Positions 44,468-53,910 of a DNA stretch of 64,000 bases are shown here, in pieces (the stretch's first letter is position 1; every line of letters starts with the position of its first letter). The notes beneath the pieces were generated by a model. It did not search any database. It saw only the letters and a program-made list of their open reading frames with translations, and was not told where the DNA came from. Source of the DNA: an uncultured Burkholderiales bacterium (GTDB taxonomy: Bacteria; Pseudomonadota; Gammaproteobacteria; Burkholderiales; Burkholderiaceae_C); NCBI GenBank assembly GCA_903838355.1, contig CAILYC010000034.1, positions 1-64,000 on the forward strand. Reading direction: 5' to 3'. The translations under genes and the position numbers were made by a program.

Positions 44468-45259
44468 TTATAGCGATGCCCAACCGCCGTCGACCGGTAG
44501 GTCGACGCCTGTGATTTGGCGAGAGACGTCGCTTGCCAAAAACAAGCAGGCATGGGCCACATCTTGGTCGGTACTGACGCGGCGCAGGGCATAGTCTTGG
44601 GCGTGGCGTTTCATGGCTTCTTCCAAAGAGATGCCCAGGGTTTTGGCCATGTTGGCGCAGACTTTTTCGCGAAACCTCGGGCCGTCGACCATGCCCGGTG
44701 CCACGCAGTTGACGTTGATGTTGTAAGGTCCTGCTTCCAGTGCAAAACTCTTGGTGATGCCTCTAAGTCCCCATTTGGAAGCGGAGTAGGCCATGCGACC
44801 GGCACGCCCACGCATGCCAAAGGTGCCACCCACATTGACGATCTTGCCGCTTTTTTGATCGACCATGGAGGGCAAGACGGCGCGCATGGTGTTAAAACAT
44901 CCCTTCATATTGAGTTCAATGATTTGATCAAACTCTTCGGGTGTGGTCTCCCAACCGGTCTTGCCAATGGGTCCAGAGCCACCGGCCACGTTGACCAAAA
45001 CATCGATGCGCCCAAAGGAGCGAATGGCTTCCCGGGCCAAGGCTTGGGTGTCTTCGCTCAGTGTTAAATCGCAGGGTTGAACTTTGCAAGGCAGCCCCAT
45101 GTCCAGGACCATTTGGGCAACAGGTTCCACGGCCTTCATGTCGCGAGCGGCCAGCAGCAAATGGGCACCCTCCTGGGCGAAGGCCAAGGTGATGGCTTGG
45201 CCCATGCCTTTGGCGGGACCGGTGATCAAGACGATTTTTTTTTCAAGCGAGAGCTGCAT
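44468..45259 (-). CDS. short-chain dehydrogenase/reductase
   Basis: 263 residues. The cofactor loop GPAKGMG at 14-20 is a variant of TGxxxGxG; NVAGG near 90 is conserved; Tyr158 and Lys162 (YSASK) are the catalytic pair. The Ser usually 13 residues before Tyr falls on Gly145/Thr146 in VNVGGTFG, so activity is reduced or Thr serves. The usual product ends VDLPVDGGWASL. It is in the same operon as the cyclic amidohydrolase and could oxidise or reduce a ring carbonyl. Confidence 0.85.
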   Translation of the reverse strand: MQLSLEKKIVLITGPAKGMGQAITLAFAQEGAHLLLAARDMKAVEPVAQMVLDMGLPCKVQPCDLTLSEDTQALAREAIRSFGRIDVLVNVAGGSGPIGKTGWETTPEEFDQIIELNMKGCFNTMRAVLPSMVDQKSGKIVNVGGTFGMRGRAGRMAYSASKWGLRGITKSFALEAGPYNINVNCVAPGMVDGPRFREKVCANMAKTLGISLEEAMKRHAQDYALRRVSTDQDVAHACLFLASDVSRQITGVDLPVDGGWASL

Positions 45260-45337
45260 GGCGTGGGTTGGTGTGCGTGGTGGGTCGAGAGGTTTCGTGC
45301 TGGAAAGGCAGTTGGATCATGGGGGTGTGGCTTTGAA

Positions 45338-46360
45338 TTAAAAAAGCTTGATCGGGCGATCCGCTTTGGCGGGCAAGAAGCTGTGATCAAAGACCTCGTT
45401 GACACTGGGTGTGCGTGGCAACTGGTTGCTCTCAACCACGATGGCGATCGATTTTTTAAGCCGTGCGTCGTCCACATCCCCTAGGCCCAACTTGGCGACT
45501 TCTCCATGGCTCATGTCGTTGTGCAGTGTGGCAATGAGCTTGGCGAGTTCAAGATCTTTGTTCAGCAGTGGCTCTTTGTTGAGCACAGATTGCACGCCTG
45601 CCGCAGGGGCGGCCAAGACCTCTTTGATGGCCTTGTTCAAAGCCCGCAAGAAGCCTTTGACCGCTTCGGGATTTTCTTTGGCAAAGCTTCTCGAGAAAAA
45701 CACCGTGTTGGAGTAGAGGTCCAAGCCGTGGTCCCCAAACCGGATGAAGCGAAGGTCCTTGTCGGCGTCGAGTCCCATGCCCTTGGCGCTGAAGGTGATG
45801 GTGGTGATGTAGCCAAAGGCGCCATCGATTTGGTCGCGCATGAGCATTTGCTCTCTCAAGTTGGGCGCCATGTTGGTGATGGTGATCTTGCCAGCGTCCA
45901 GGCCATTGAGCTTGACCAAGGCAGGAAAGATTTTGAGCGCGCCATCATTGGCCGGAGCCCCCAGCGTCTTGCCCTCCAGGTCTTTGAGGGTTTTGATAGG
46001 GCTGTCTTTTTTGATCACCAAGGTAAAGGGAGGGGTGTTGTAGAGCATGAAGACCGCAACAGGGGCTTCCGTGGGTTTTTTGGAGACCAAGTCGGTGATG
46101 GCATTGATGTCACCAAACCCTGCTTGGTAGGCGCCAGACGCGACTTTGGGAATCGAGGCGGCAGAACCCTCGCCTTGATCGATCTCCACGTCCAAGCCCT
46201 CGGCTTTGAAGTAGCCTTTCTCTTGGGCCAAGAAGAACCAGGCCTGAGGTCCTTCGTATTTCCAGTTCAGGGTGAGTTTGATTTTGGTTTGGGCCAGACT
46301 CAGTGTGCAAAGCACGGACAAGCAACTGGCCAAAAGGGTCAAACGGAGCAGTTTTTTCAT
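45338..46360 (-). CDS. NMT1/SsuA-family ABC substrate-binding protein
   Basis: 340 residues with a 23-residue Sec signal (LLRLTLLASCLSVLCTLSLA). Mature start KIKLTLNWKYEGPQAWFFLA, with SGAYQAGFGDINAI and LKDLEGKTLGAPANDGALKI as family features. AAGGA lies seven bases before the ATG. It delivers the ligand to the ATPase/permease pair in the operon. A close paralogue is encoded at 61539-62639. Confidence 0.9.
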   Translation of the reverse strand: MKKLLRLTLLASCLSVLCTLSLAQTKIKLTLNWKYEGPQAWFFLAQEKGYFKAEGLDVEIDQGEGSAASIPKVASGAYQAGFGDINAITDLVSKKPTEAPVAVFMLYNTPPFTLVIKKDSPIKTLKDLEGKTLGAPANDGALKIFPALVKLNGLDAGKITITNMAPNLREQMLMRDQIDGAFGYITTITFSAKGMGLDADKDLRFIRFGDHGLDLYSNTVFFSRSFAKENPEAVKGFLRALNKAIKEVLAAPAAGVQSVLNKEPLLNKDLELAKLIATLHNDMSHGEVAKLGLGDVDDARLKKSIAIVVESNQLPRTPSVNEVFDHSFLPAKADRPIKLF

Positions 46361-46462
46361 CGTGGGTCCTTGGGTGTGGGGTTGAGGGGGGTGAGGTTGG
46401 GTGAAAGGGTGAATGAGTGATGTGCGTGTTGGTTGGTGTTGGGTGGATGGCTCTATGCGCCA

Positions 46463-47227
46463 TCAAGATGCAATCAAGGCCTTTGCAAGCACGGTGGCGT
46501 TGGTGGTGTGACCATGGAGTTTTTCCACCAAAAAATAGATGGCTTGGCTCACATAGTCAGGAGAGGAAGTGGCGCACAAATCTTTGAGCAAGAGGCACTC
46601 ATAGCCCAGGAAACTCGCGTCTTGCAAACTCGAGAACACACAGCGATCGGTGTTGATGCCCGCAAAGGCCAAGGTGTTGACGCCCATGAGGCGCAAGATG
46701 GAATCGAGCTCGTTGTCCCAAAACCCGCTCAATCGGTGTTTGTGAACCAAGATGTCGCTCGGGTGTGTTTTAAATTCCGCAATGGTTTGTGCGCCCCAAC
46801 TGCCTTGCACCAAAGACGGCCCGTGGTCAATGGGGCTACTTTGTGCGTAGCCCACCGCCTCAAAGCGGTTGGCACCTGACCATGTTGCCTTCTTTTGAAA
46901 GCCTTTCGGTAAATTGAGCAAGTCCGCTCGCACCCCCCAGTTGAGCCAGATGACGTGCCCGTGATGCGCACGCCAGGTGTCAAGGAACGTTGAGATTTTC
47001 GGGATGGGTTTTCTCACGGCCCGGGTGTCGATGCCCTTTTGGGCAAACCAGCCCTCGGGGTGCAAAAAATCATTTTGCATGTCCACAATCACCAAGGCCG
47101 CTTGAGCCACATCGAACTCCACATCAAAGGGCTTGGCCTTGACCTTGATGAGGCGCTTGGTGGCGCTGTCACCCACGCTTTTGCGTTTCATTGGTGCAGC
47201 GGATGATCGTGATGATTTTTGATGCAT
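46463..47227 (-). CDS. isochorismatase-family cysteine amidohydrolase
   Basis: About 254 residues from ATG 47227; ATG 47191 (MKRKSVGDSATKRL) is equally possible and neither has a ribosome site. The full triad is present: Asp49 (VIVDMQNDF), Lys163 (LVHKHRLSG) and Cys196 (INTDRCVFS), so it can cleave an amide such as a carbamoyl, ureido or maleamate-type group. As first gene of the operon it may complete ring breakdown begun by the cyclic amidohydrolase. Confidence 0.85.
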   Translation of the reverse strand: MHQKSSRSSAAPMKRKSVGDSATKRLIKVKAKPFDVEFDVAQAALVIVDMQNDFLHPEGWFAQKGIDTRAVRKPIPKISTFLDTWRAHHGHVIWLNWGVRADLLNLPKGFQKKATWSGANRFEAVGYAQSSPIDHGPSLVQGSWGAQTIAEFKTHPSDILVHKHRLSGFWDNELDSILRLMGVNTLAFAGINTDRCVFSSLQDASFLGYECLLLKDLCATSSPDYVSQAIYFLVEKLHGHTTNATVLAKALIAS

Positions 47228-47281
47228 TATTTTGGTGCATGGATTGAACGCAATTGAGGTTGATTCAATGGAATGCTTGTA

Positions 47282-47291
47282 GTGCATGCAC
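47282..47291. promoter_or_regulatory. palindrome in the divergent LysR control region
   Basis: GTGCATGCAC is a perfect 10-bp palindrome in the 160-base gap between the isochorismatase-fold gene and the divergent LysR gene, where a LysR-type regulator would be expected to bind. It does not match a strict T-N11-A box, so this is a candidate only. Confidence 0.35.
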
Positions 47292-47387
47292 CCGACATGC
47301 CATGTTGTGACCCCAGATGCTTGGTTTTGATGCTATTTGAAGTTTTGACTGTTGCCGTATTGGCATGCCTTGTGCAAGAGCTCAAGC

Positions 47388-48272
47388 ATGCACCACTTGA
47401 GATTTTTGAACTACATCGATGCGATTGCACGAACCGGCTCCATCCGTGCGGCAGCACAGCGCTTGCACATTGCCCCCTCAGCCGTGAACCGAAGGTTGCA
47501 AGACATTGAGGATGAACTGGGCGCGCAACTCTTTGAGAGGCGACCCAGAGGGATGAAACTCAATGAAGCGGGGAGTCATTTCATCGCCTATATCCGGAGA
47601 ACTCAACGCGAGCTCGATCAGGTGCTGGGGCAATTGGCGAGTTTAAAAGGCTTGCGCCAAGGCCGGGTCAAGGTGGTGGTGAGTCAAGGCATGAGCAGCT
47701 CCGCCATGCCCCTTGCCATTCAGCGCTTCAAACCCTCGCACCCTTTGGTGGATTTTGAGGTGACCGTGGGGGACCATGTGCAGGCCTTGCAAATGTTGCG
47801 CTCCATGGAGGTCGATTTGGCGCTGGTCTTTAATTTGGAGAAAGCACCCGATGTGCGCGTGCTCCACCAAGGGGTGCAAGGTCTGTGCGCACTCATGCAC
47901 CCAGAGCACCCGCTCAGTGGTGTTGCCCAGCTCAAAGTTGTCGACTGCTTGGCCTACCCCCTGGCCTTGCCCAACCGAGACAAGGCGGCTCGGCAGATGA
48001 TCGAGGCCTTTTGTTTGGAGCGAGGCTTGGCGCTGCAAGCGAGCATTGAGAGCAACAGTTTTGAGTTCTTGCGCCACTTGTTGACAGACGCGCAGACCAT
48101 CACCTTTCAATTTGAAGGCGGGGTGCCCCCCGGTGACGAAACCATTCGACGTGTTGCCTTGGATGAGGAGGGCTTGGCGCTCGGCTTGTTGTCGCTGGCG
48201 TGTTTGGCCAGGCGCGAATTGCCCTCGATTGCAGAGCGTTTTGCTGAGCATTTGGCGCTTTTGCTCGCTTGA
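47388..48272 (+). CDS. LysR-family transcriptional regulator
   Basis: 294 residues from ATG 47388. The winged-helix N-terminus reads MHHLRFLNYIDAIARTGSIR then AAQRLHIAPSAVNRRLQDIE and GAQLFERRPRGMKLNEAG. The effector domain follows (VKVVVSQGMSSSAMPLAIQR). It faces the minus-strand importer/ring-opening operon across a shared control region, the classical LysR arrangement, and most likely senses that operon's substrate or an intermediate. Confidence 0.92.
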   Translation: MHHLRFLNYIDAIARTGSIRAAAQRLHIAPSAVNRRLQDIEDELGAQLFERRPRGMKLNEAGSHFIAYIRRTQRELDQVLGQLASLKGLRQGRVKVVVSQGMSSSAMPLAIQRFKPSHPLVDFEVTVGDHVQALQMLRSMEVDLALVFNLEKAPDVRVLHQGVQGLCALMHPEHPLSGVAQLKVVDCLAYPLALPNRDKAARQMIEAFCLERGLALQASIESNSFEFLRHLLTDAQTITFQFEGGVPPGDETIRRVALDEEGLALGLLSLACLARRELPSIAERFAEHLALLLA

Positions 48273-48458
48273 AGCGAACGCTTCTGAAATCGTTTTGCTC
48301 ACACTTCATGACCTGCTCGAACGCAGTGGCTTTGCTTTGCACCAAACTCGAGCGCCGTGCATCAAGTTGGCGCAACTTGTAAGCATTTCGAGTGCGACAG
48401 GGCTGCAGAAAAAATCAAAGGCGTTGATTTCATTGGGAAAAGTCGTAGGCATGTCAAT

Positions 48459-48474
48459 TGCTTGTATACAAGCA
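48459..48474. promoter_or_regulatory. 16-bp perfect palindrome, candidate GntR operator
   Basis: TGCTTGTATACAAGCA, 68 bases before the first gene of the nitrogen-scavenging operon. Many FCD-type GntR regulators bind TTGTATACAA-like sites, and a GntR protein is encoded at the end of this gene group (58445). No second exact copy was seen in the window. Confidence 0.6.
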
Positions 48475-48541
48475 TGAACACAAGGGGTTTGCATTGTGCT
48501 TCATGGCTTCATTTTTTTAATATCTTGATCAAAGGACTTTT

Positions 48542-49660
48542 ATGGACCAACAAAAACTCAATCGTCGCCAGATCATGCAACTCGCTGCCAGTGCTGGCGT
48601 GGGTGTGGCAGGATCTTCTTTGGGCTTGTCAAGTTTTGCGGCAGATGCGCTCACGGTGGGTTTCATTTATGTGGGCCCGCGCGACGATTATGGCTACAAC
48701 CAATCGCACGCTGAGGCGGCAGCCATCATCAAAGCCATGCCTGGCATGAAAGTGGTAGAAGAAGAGAATGTGCCTGAGACCCAAGCGGTGCAAAAGACCA
48801 TGCAGGGCATGATTTCTCAAGATGGTGCGAGCTTGCTCTTTCCCACTTCATATGGTTATTTTGACCCCCATGTGTTGGCCCTGGCCGGGAAGAATCCCAG
48901 TGTGCGTTTTGCCCATTGCGGTGGTTTGTGGACAGCGGGCAAGCACCCCACCAATGCGGGCAGTTTTTTTGGCTATATCGATGAAGGTCAATATTTGAAC
49001 GGCGTGGTGGCAGGGCACATGTCCAAGTCTAAAAAAATTGGTTTTATTGCAGCCAAGCCCATTCCCCAAGTTCTCAGAAACATCAACGCCTTCACCATGG
49101 GCGCGCGCTCAGTGGATCCCAAAATCACCTGCACCGTGATCTTCACGGGCGACTGGGCCATGCCAGTGAAAGAGGCCGAAGCCACCAACAGCTTGGCCGA
49201 TCAAGGTATTGATGTGTTCACCATGCACGTCGATGGCCCCAAGGTGGTGGTGGAGACTGCCGCCAAGCGCGGCGCGATGGTCTGTGGCTACCATGCCAAC
49301 CAGTCCAAGTTGGCGCCTCAGGCCTACCTCACCGGTGCAGAGTGGAATTGGTCAACCGCCTACAAGATCATCATCGATGCGGCCAAAGCTGGCAAACCCC
49401 ATCCCAACTTCGTTCGTGGTGGACTCAAAGAGGGTTTCATCAAAACGTCAGCCTATGGCCCCAGTGTCAGCGCTGCCGCCAAAAAGCAAGCCGACAGCGT
49501 GAAGGCCCTCATGATGAGCGACAAGTTCGATATTTTTGCAGGCGAATTGAAGGACAACACAGGCAAAGTGGTGATCCCCAAAGGCAAGAGCTTCAAGCAA
49601 ACCGATGTTGAACTCGAGAGCATGGGCTACTTGGTCGAAGGCGTCATTGGCAAGATTTAA
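48542..49660 (+). CDS. BMP-family ABC substrate-binding protein
   Basis: 372 residues with a twin-arginine-like signal (LNRRQIMQLAASAGVGVAGS). The mature part begins ALTVGFIYVGPRDDYGYNQS, with ALAGKNPSVRFAHCGG and GHMSKSKKIGFIAAKPIPQV typical of the BMP/PnrA family that binds nucleosides, purines and similar heterocycles. AAGGA lies seven bases upstream of the ATG. It is first in the operon, downstream of a palindromic operator, and works with the permeases and dual ATPase that follow. Confidence 0.9.
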   Translation: MDQQKLNRRQIMQLAASAGVGVAGSSLGLSSFAADALTVGFIYVGPRDDYGYNQSHAEAAAIIKAMPGMKVVEEENVPETQAVQKTMQGMISQDGASLLFPTSYGYFDPHVLALAGKNPSVRFAHCGGLWTAGKHPTNAGSFFGYIDEGQYLNGVVAGHMSKSKKIGFIAAKPIPQVLRNINAFTMGARSVDPKITCTVIFTGDWAMPVKEAEATNSLADQGIDVFTMHVDGPKVVVETAAKRGAMVCGYHANQSKLAPQAYLTGAEWNWSTAYKIIIDAAKAGKPHPNFVRGGLKEGFIKTSAYGPSVSAAAKKQADSVKALMMSDKFDIFAGELKDNTGKVVIPKGKSFKQTDVELESMGYLVEGVIGKI

Positions 49661-49742
49661 CGCTTCCATGTTGAGCGAGTGAGTTTCTGAGATCAATTCT
49701 CTTGGACAAACTTTCTCAGATCTCGCCTTGGTCAACACACAG

Positions 49743-49768
49743 ACTCCCACTGCTCGCGCAGTGGGAGT
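49743..49768 (+). other. intercistronic stem-loop after the binding-protein gene
   Basis: Perfect 11-bp stem ACTCCCACTGC/GCAGTGGGAGT with loop TCGC and no T-run. Such hairpins after binding-protein genes stabilise the upstream mRNA or reduce read-through, giving more binding protein than permease. It lies 82 bases past the stop. Confidence 0.7.
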
Positions 49769-49939
49769 GTTGGGTGAACCTTTCTTGGAACATTGATCTT
49801 GACTTCATGATGCATGGATGGGACTTTTGGTGCAAGCGCTTTTGTGCTCAAAGCCAGTGATTTTTGATGCTGGTGAGCCATTGCATTGCAAATGGTTTCT
49901 TTCTCGTTGTTCTTGGTTTCACTGGACGCATCGTTGTGT

Positions 49940-51037
49940 ATGACCAGGTGGCCAGCGCTAAAAAGGATCGGTGTGAAAGAGTTTTGGATTTCTTGGCTCG
50001 AAGGTTTGATGCTTCCCATCCTCTCGGTGGCTTTGGGAGTGCTGGCCTTTGGACTCTTTGCTTGGTTCGGGGGGTACTCACCCGTGCAGGTGTGGGCGCT
50101 CCTCTTCAAGGGCGCCTTTGGTGATGCATTCTCTTGGCAAAACTCCCTGCAGCGCGCTGCCCCCCTCATCCTCACGGGCCTGTGTGTGGCCATTCCTGCG
50201 CAAGCGGGACTCATCGTGATTGGCGGCGAAGGCGCCCTGGTGGTGGGCGGCTTGGCCTGTGCGGCCTTGCCTGTCTTTGTGAATGTTCCAGGCGGCCTGC
50301 TCGGGACCGCCGAGATTTTGCTTGCGTCTTTTTTGGCCGGTGGAGCCTGGATTTCCTTGGTGGGCTTGATGCGCCAATTCAAAGGCGTGAACGAGACCAT
50401 CAGCAGTTTACTGATGAGCTATATCGCCATCAATTTGTTCAAGTTTGTGGTGGAGGACTTGATGCGAGACCCCGCCAGTTTGAACAAACCCTCGACCAAG
50501 CCTTTGGCCGACTCTTTGCTCATCGGTGGCATGTGGGGCTATGACGTGCACTGGGGCCTCCTGTGGGGCTTGGTGTTGTGTGTCTTGGCCTATCTGTGGC
50601 TTTCTCTCAGCACCCATGGTTTCGCCACCCGAGTGGTGGGGGGCAACCCCAAAGCGGCGCAGTTGGTCGGTTTGCCCGTCAACACCTTGGTGGTCGTGGC
50701 CTGCGCACTCGGGGGTGGTTGTGCGGGTTTGGCCGGTGGTATTCAAGTCGCTGCTGTCCACACCGCCGCCAATGCCTCCTTGATCGAGGGCCTGGGCTAC
50801 ACCGGCATTTTGGTGAGTTTTGTGGCGCGTCATCAGCCTCTCGCCTTGATTCCAGTGGCCATTCTCTTGGGGGGCTTTGGCGCAGCGGGCAGCATGCTGC
50901 AGCGCCACTTGGGACTGCCCGATGCCTCGGTTCACGTGCTCTTGGGGCTTGTGTTGGTGATCACCTTGGCCAGTGAAGCGTTTCGTGGTCGCTTGGGTGT
51001 GGCCATTCTCAAGCGTGAAGCAGTGAGCGTTGTTTGA
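49940..51037 (+). CDS. BMP-type ABC transporter permease
   Basis: About 365 residues. ATG 49940 is used; GTG 49973 has AAGG six bases upstream and is a good alternative. Eight or more hydrophobic segments, with QRAAPLILTGLCVAIPAQAG and IVIGGEGALVVGGLACAALP typical of the nucleoside/simple-sugar permease family (YufP-like). It forms a heterodimer with the next gene's product. Confidence 0.88.
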   Translation: MTRWPALKRIGVKEFWISWLEGLMLPILSVALGVLAFGLFAWFGGYSPVQVWALLFKGAFGDAFSWQNSLQRAAPLILTGLCVAIPAQAGLIVIGGEGALVVGGLACAALPVFVNVPGGLLGTAEILLASFLAGGAWISLVGLMRQFKGVNETISSLLMSYIAINLFKFVVEDLMRDPASLNKPSTKPLADSLLIGGMWGYDVHWGLLWGLVLCVLAYLWLSLSTHGFATRVVGGNPKAAQLVGLPVNTLVVVACALGGGCAGLAGGIQVAAVHTAANASLIEGLGYTGILVSFVARHQPLALIPVAILLGGFGAAGSMLQRHLGLPDASVHVLLGLVLVITLASEAFRGRLGVAILKREAVSVV

Positions 51038-51092
51038 ATGAACACACTGCTCAACCCTGGTTTTTCTTTCATTCAACGAAAGGCTTGATTCC

Positions 51093-52007
51093 ATGGACTT
51101 TGTATTGAACATCGGTGTGGCCATGATTGGAGGCGCCATTCGCGTGGGCACACCGTTTCTCTTTGTGAGCTTGGGAGAGTGCTTGACGGAAAAATCGGGT
51201 CGCATCAACTTGGGACTCGAAGGTGTGTTGGTCTTTTCGGCGATGGCCGGTTTTGCCGGTTCACACTGGAGCGGTGAGGCCTGGGCGGGCGTCGTGGCCG
51301 CGTGCTTGGCCGGCGGACTTTGGGGGCTCTTGCATGGGTTACTTTGCGCGATGCCGCGGGTCAATGACATTGCCATGGGCATTGGTCTCATGCTTTTGGG
51401 CGTTGGGGTGGCGTTTTACTTGGGCAAGCCCTTGATTCAGCCCCAAGCAGCGCTCCTCCAAGGCATTCCCCTGGGGGCTTGGAGCGAGAGTGTGCAAATT
51501 CAGTCCGCCCTCAACATCAATCCCTTGTTTCCCTTGGGTGCGCTGCTCGCCGTTGGCTTGTCTTGGGCACTGGGGCACACCCGACTGGGTCTTGAGCTCA
51601 GAATGGTGGGCGACTCGGCCGAGGCGGCCCGCACCTTGGGGGCGTCGGTGCAGGGTTTGCGGATTTTGGCCACCACCCTTGGGGGCATGATAGCAGGCAT
51701 GGGCGGGGCATCGCTCTCGCTTTACTACCCCGGCAGTTGGAACGAGGGGCTCTCAAGCGGTCAAGGACTCATTGCGGTGGCGTTGGTCATCTTCGCACGG
51801 TGGAGTCCGATCAACTGCTTGTATGCGGCGCTCATTTTTGGCGGAGCTGGGGCGATTGGTCCCGCGCTGCAGTCGGTGGGCATCAGCAAGGGCTACAACC
51901 TCTTCAATGCCATACCGTATGCATTGACGTTGTTGATTTTGATCTTCACGTGCGCGCCCAATCGAACGATCAAAGGCTCGCCCTGTGAGCTCAGTGTTTC
52001 TAGATAA
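51093..52007 (+). CDS. BMP-type ABC transporter permease, second subunit
   Basis: 304 residues, YufQ-like. SLGECLTEKSGRINLGLEGV near 24-43 is the conserved EKSG(V/R)xNxGxEG segment of this family, followed by several membrane helices. AAAGG lies nine bases before the ATG. It pairs with the preceding permease. Confidence 0.9.
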   Translation: MDFVLNIGVAMIGGAIRVGTPFLFVSLGECLTEKSGRINLGLEGVLVFSAMAGFAGSHWSGEAWAGVVAACLAGGLWGLLHGLLCAMPRVNDIAMGIGLMLLGVGVAFYLGKPLIQPQAALLQGIPLGAWSESVQIQSALNINPLFPLGALLAVGLSWALGHTRLGLELRMVGDSAEAARTLGASVQGLRILATTLGGMIAGMGGASLSLYYPGSWNEGLSSGQGLIAVALVIFARWSPINCLYAALIFGGAGAIGPALQSVGISKGYNLFNAIPYALTLLILIFTCAPNRTIKGSPCELSVSR

Positions 52008-52017
52008 GGAGAAAACG

Positions 52018-53040
52018 ATGAGTGGACTCGGTGGTTTGAACCCTTCCCCCAATGGGGTGGTGATGGGCTTGGTGCAATTGAAGTTGCCGGTGGTGGATAC
52101 CCCAGCGCAACTCAAAGCGCAAACCCAAGTCATTTGTGACATGGTCGACAAGGCCAGAAGAAACCTCTCGGGCATGGACTTGGTCGTGTTTCCAGAGTAC
52201 AGCTTGCACGGGTTGAGCATGAGCACGGCGCCTGAATTGATGGTGAGCGTTGATGGCCCCGAGGTCGCGGCCTTCAAGGCCGCGTGTGTTCGCAATCAAA
52301 TTTGGGGATGCTTCTCCATCATGGAGGCCAACCCCCACGGCAACCCCTACAACAGTGGACTCATCATCAATGATCTGGGGCAGATTTGCCTGTACTACAG
52401 GAAACTCCATCCCTGGATACCGGTGGAGCCATGGGAGCCTGGCAATGTCGGTGTGCCCGTGTGCACCGGACCCAAGGGTTCTCGACTCGGCCTCATCATT
52501 TGCCACGACGGCATGTTCCCAGAGATGGCGCGCGAGGCCGCCTACAAGGGGGCAGAGATCATCATCCGCACGGCAGGATACACCGCACCGATTCGCCATG
52601 CCTGGTCCATCACCAACCAAGCCAATGCCTTTCAAAACCTGGCCGTGACCGCGAGTGTTTGCATGTGCGGCAGCGACGGCAGTTTTGACTCCATGGGAGA
52701 GGGGATGTTTTGCAATTTCGACGGCACTGTGATCACCCAAGGCGGGGGGCGTGCCGATGAGATCATCACCGCCGAAGTCAGACCCGATTGGGTTCGTGAA
52801 GCACGCAGTGTGTGGGGCGTGGAGAACAACATCTATCAGCTCTACCACCGAGGTTATGTGGCCGTGAAGGGCGGCGCCCAGGACTGCCCCTACACCTTCA
52901 TGAAGGACATGGTTCAAGGTCAGTACAAGCTGCCGTGGGACCAGACCATTCAAGTCAAAGACGGCACGCCTTGTGGCTTTGCACCACCGACTCGCAGCTT
53001 CATGGGCGAGGAGAGCAACCCTTTCATGCCCAAGGCATGA
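52018..53040 (+). CDS. amiF: formamidase AmiF (nitrilase superfamily)
   Basis: 340 residues from ATG 52018, AGGAG six bases upstream. It follows Helicobacter pylori AmiF closely along its whole length. The catalytic triad is Glu60 (VFPEYSLHG), Lys129 (YYRKLHPW) and Cys162 (IICHDGMFPE); the segments WGVENNIYQLYHRGYVAVKG and GQYKLPWDQTIQVKDG are formamidase-specific. It hydrolyses formamide to formate and ammonia in the cytoplasm. Within this operon it would liberate nitrogen from a formyl amide, or act on a related short amide. Confidence 0.92.
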   Translation: MSGLGGLNPSPNGVVMGLVQLKLPVVDTPAQLKAQTQVICDMVDKARRNLSGMDLVVFPEYSLHGLSMSTAPELMVSVDGPEVAAFKAACVRNQIWGCFSIMEANPHGNPYNSGLIINDLGQICLYYRKLHPWIPVEPWEPGNVGVPVCTGPKGSRLGLIICHDGMFPEMAREAAYKGAEIIIRTAGYTAPIRHAWSITNQANAFQNLAVTASVCMCGSDGSFDSMGEGMFCNFDGTVITQGGGRADEIITAEVRPDWVREARSVWGVENNIYQLYHRGYVAVKGGAQDCPYTFMKDMVQGQYKLPWDQTIQVKDGTPCGFAPPTRSFMGEESNPFMPKA

Positions 53041-53152
53041 GCCTGTACTTTGAGATCAACCAGAAAGCCCACCTCGGATGAGTGGCCCACGCAAGAGGCA
53101 AAAAATCCAAGGTGCCATTTGAGCAGTGTGTAAACCATCAGGAGACCAGCGC

Positions 53153-53854
53153 GTGACCACCATCAATGCCGACCCCTACCATTGGCCTTTTGACCAATCC
53201 ATGAGTGCGCGCAATACCGCCCTTGTGATCATTGACATGCAAACGGACTTTTGCGGCATTGGCGGCTATGTTGACAAAATGGGCTATGACTTGAGCCTTA
53301 CCCGATCCCCCATTGAGCCCATCGCCGCGCTGTTAAAGCGCGCGCGTGAGGTGGGACTCTCCGTCATTCATACCCGCGAAGGACACCGAGCCGATTTGTC
53401 GGATTTGCCGGCCAACAAACGCTGGCGTTCCCAGCAAATTGGTGCGGGCATTGGCGATGTGGGGCCGTGTGGTCGCATCCTGGTGAGAGGCGAGAGGGGT
53501 TGGGAGATCATTCCTGAGCTCAGCCCCAAGGCGGGCGAAGTCGTGATCGACAAGCCTGGCAAGGGATCGTTTTATGCCACCGATTTGGAATTGGTTTTGC
53601 GAAGTCGTGGAATTCAAAACCTGATCCTGACCGGTATCACCACGGATGTGTGTGTGCACACCACCATGCGCGAAGCCAATGACCGCGGCTTTGAGTGCTT
53701 GATGCTCGAAGATTGCACGGGGGCCACCGATTTGGGCAACCACATGGCCGCCATCAAGATGATCAAAATGCAAGGCGGTGTGTTTGGCGCCGTGGCCAGC
53801 TCGCGAGATGTGCTGCAATCCCTTGAGGGCTGGCAACGCTGGCCTGAAGTTTGA
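53153..53854 (+). CDS. biuH: biuret hydrolase BiuH (isochorismatase family)
   Basis: 233 residues from GTG 53153, AGGAG eight bases upstream. It closely resembles the Rhizobium biuret hydrolase: ADPYHWPFD at the start, [34 protein letters not shown] and [17 protein letters not shown]. The triad is Asp28, Lys134 ([10 protein letters not shown]) and Cys167 (TTDVCVHTT). The reaction is biuret to allophanate plus ammonia; allophanate hydrolase is encoded downstream in the same operon, which supports the assignment. Confidence 0.88.
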   Translation: MTTINADPYHWPFDQSMSARNTALVIIDMQTDFCGIGGYVDKMGYDLSLTRSPIEPIAALLKRAREVGLSVIHTREGHRADLSDLPANKRWRSQQIGAGIGDVGPCGRILVRGERGWEIIPELSPKAGEVVIDKPGKGSFYATDLELVLRSRGIQNLILTGITTDVCVHTTMREANDRGFECLMLEDCTGATDLGNHMAAIKMIKMQGGVFGAVASSRDVLQSLEGWQRWPEV

Positions 53855-53910
53855 AGCTTCAAGAGTCGGTCGTGACCCCTTATTTTATTTGATGCGAAAG
53901 AATTGAACCC

